A stretch of 22,047 nucleotides of DNA, taken from NCBI GenBank assembly GCA_023433445.1, contig JAEZCS010000240.1, forward strand, positions 1 through 22,047, given 5' to 3'. Below, in pieces: positions 21,710 through 22,047 of the stretch (its first letter is position 1; every line of letters begins with the position of its first letter). Below the pieces are notes generated by a model. That model did no database searches, was not told where the DNA came from, and saw only the letters and a program-made list of their open reading frames with translations. The position numbers and the translations under genes were made by a program. The stretch is from Pseudomonadota bacterium (lineage in GTDB: Bacteria > Pseudomonadota > Alphaproteobacteria > Sphingomonadales > Sphingomonadaceae).

Positions 21710-22024
21710 GTGACCGAGGACCCCAAACATCTTTCAGGGGAAGATGATCGACGCAGCTTCTTGCAGTCTTGCGGCCGCTTTGCAGTAACGGTCCCGCCAG
21801 CCATCACCGTTCTGCTGTCCACTTCGCTGTCTTCCGGGGCTATCGCTAAGTCCGCTGGTGGGGGAGGGGGTGGCCCAAAGAAGTCTGACGGATCACCGCC
21901 AAAAGGGCCCGACCAAGCGAAAACTACGAACGTCCCAGACAGAGCCAAAATTACGAATGTACCGGACAAAGCCCAAACAAGACCCGGCTCTCCCTACGAT
22001 CGTAACGGGCCGCCCGGCAATTGA
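21710..22024 (+). CDS. small protein with twin-arginine-like signal and repeated tail
   Basis: A 104-residue protein starting at GTG 21710 with an AGAGGAG site. Residues 13-47 form a Tat-like signal: DRRSFLQ (Arg14, Arg15), a moderately hydrophobic stretch containing PPAITVLLSTSL, and a possible cleavage site after AIA (44-46). The predicted mature part is a glycine run (about 50-55) followed by a Lys/Pro-rich, probably disordered tail with two copies of a TNVPD motif (73-77 and 82-86). I have seen similar RRxFL...PPA.TLLLSTSL proteins in sphingomonads but know no function. It follows the FAD oxidoreductase by 82 bases on the same strand. Confidence 0.7.
   Translation: MTEDPKHLSGEDDRRSFLQSCGRFAVTVPPAITVLLSTSLSSGAIAKSAGGGGGGPKKSDGSPPKGPDQAKTTNVPDRAKITNVPDKAQTRPGSPYDRNGPPGN
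21917..21970 (+). repeat. 27-bp imperfect tandem repeat coding for AKxTNVPDx
   Basis: Two 27-base units (21917-21943 and 21944-21970) encode AKTTNVPDR and AKITNVPDK; a third begins (AQT) and decays. The in-frame unit length suggests expansion of a linker or binding motif in the small exported-type protein. Confidence 0.7.
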
Positions 22025-22047
22025 TGCGGGAGCCGCCGCTTCGAACA

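Overview
The window reads as chromosomal DNA of a high-GC alphaproteobacterium, most likely a sphingomonad (Sphingobium/Sphingomonas type). This is inferred from remembered protein similarity, the miaA-ilvB-ilvN-ilvC order, palindromic intergenic repeats of a kind frequent in these genomes, and frequent GTG/TTG starts inside 4-bp gene overlaps. No rRNA, tRNA, CRISPR array, insertion sequence or phage gene was seen.

Left part, 1-6.8 kb: branched-chain amino acid biosynthesis on the minus strand. leuA runs off the left edge and is preceded by a 14-codon leader ORF with five leucine codons and a 12-bp inverted repeat, a probable attenuator. After a DUF1993 gene (plus) and a secreted YceI protein (minus) come ilvC, ilvN, an uncharacterised 116-residue protein, and ilvB. 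These are transcribed ilvB -> unknown -> ilvN -> ilvC. The first three genes overlap at their start/stop codons, and a palindromic repeat separates ilvN from ilvC.

Middle part, 6.8-15 kb: housekeeping genes. miaA (minus) and serB (plus) diverge from start codons sharing one CATG. A glutaredoxin-MauE fusion (minus) and a MerR-family regulator (plus) diverge across a promoter with a dyad placed as in the mercury-resistance operator. ruvX and a DUF3089 hydrolase overlap on the minus strand. gatC-gatA-gatB (plus) encode the tRNA amidotransferase, with a double-hairpin repeat between gatA and gatB.

Right part, 15-22 kb: more accessory content. It holds an exported protein of unknown function, a family VIII-like serine hydrolase, a TetR regulator with a good promoter and possible operator repeats, an F420:NADP oxidoreductase-like protein, a polysaccharide deacetylase-like protein (minus), a divergent FAD-dependent oxidoreductase (plus), and a small protein with a twin-arginine-like signal and a repeated tail. 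The last three may belong to a surface-glycan locus continuing beyond the right edge.

No wholly new multi-gene system is evident. The best leads are the unnamed protein coupled between ilvB and ilvN, the leuA attenuator, the MerR/glutaredoxin-MauE switch, and the right-hand deacetylase/FAD/RRxFL group. Intergenic stretches are all below 300 bases; the larger ones (1118-1405 and 2654-2943) are described under the features inside them.
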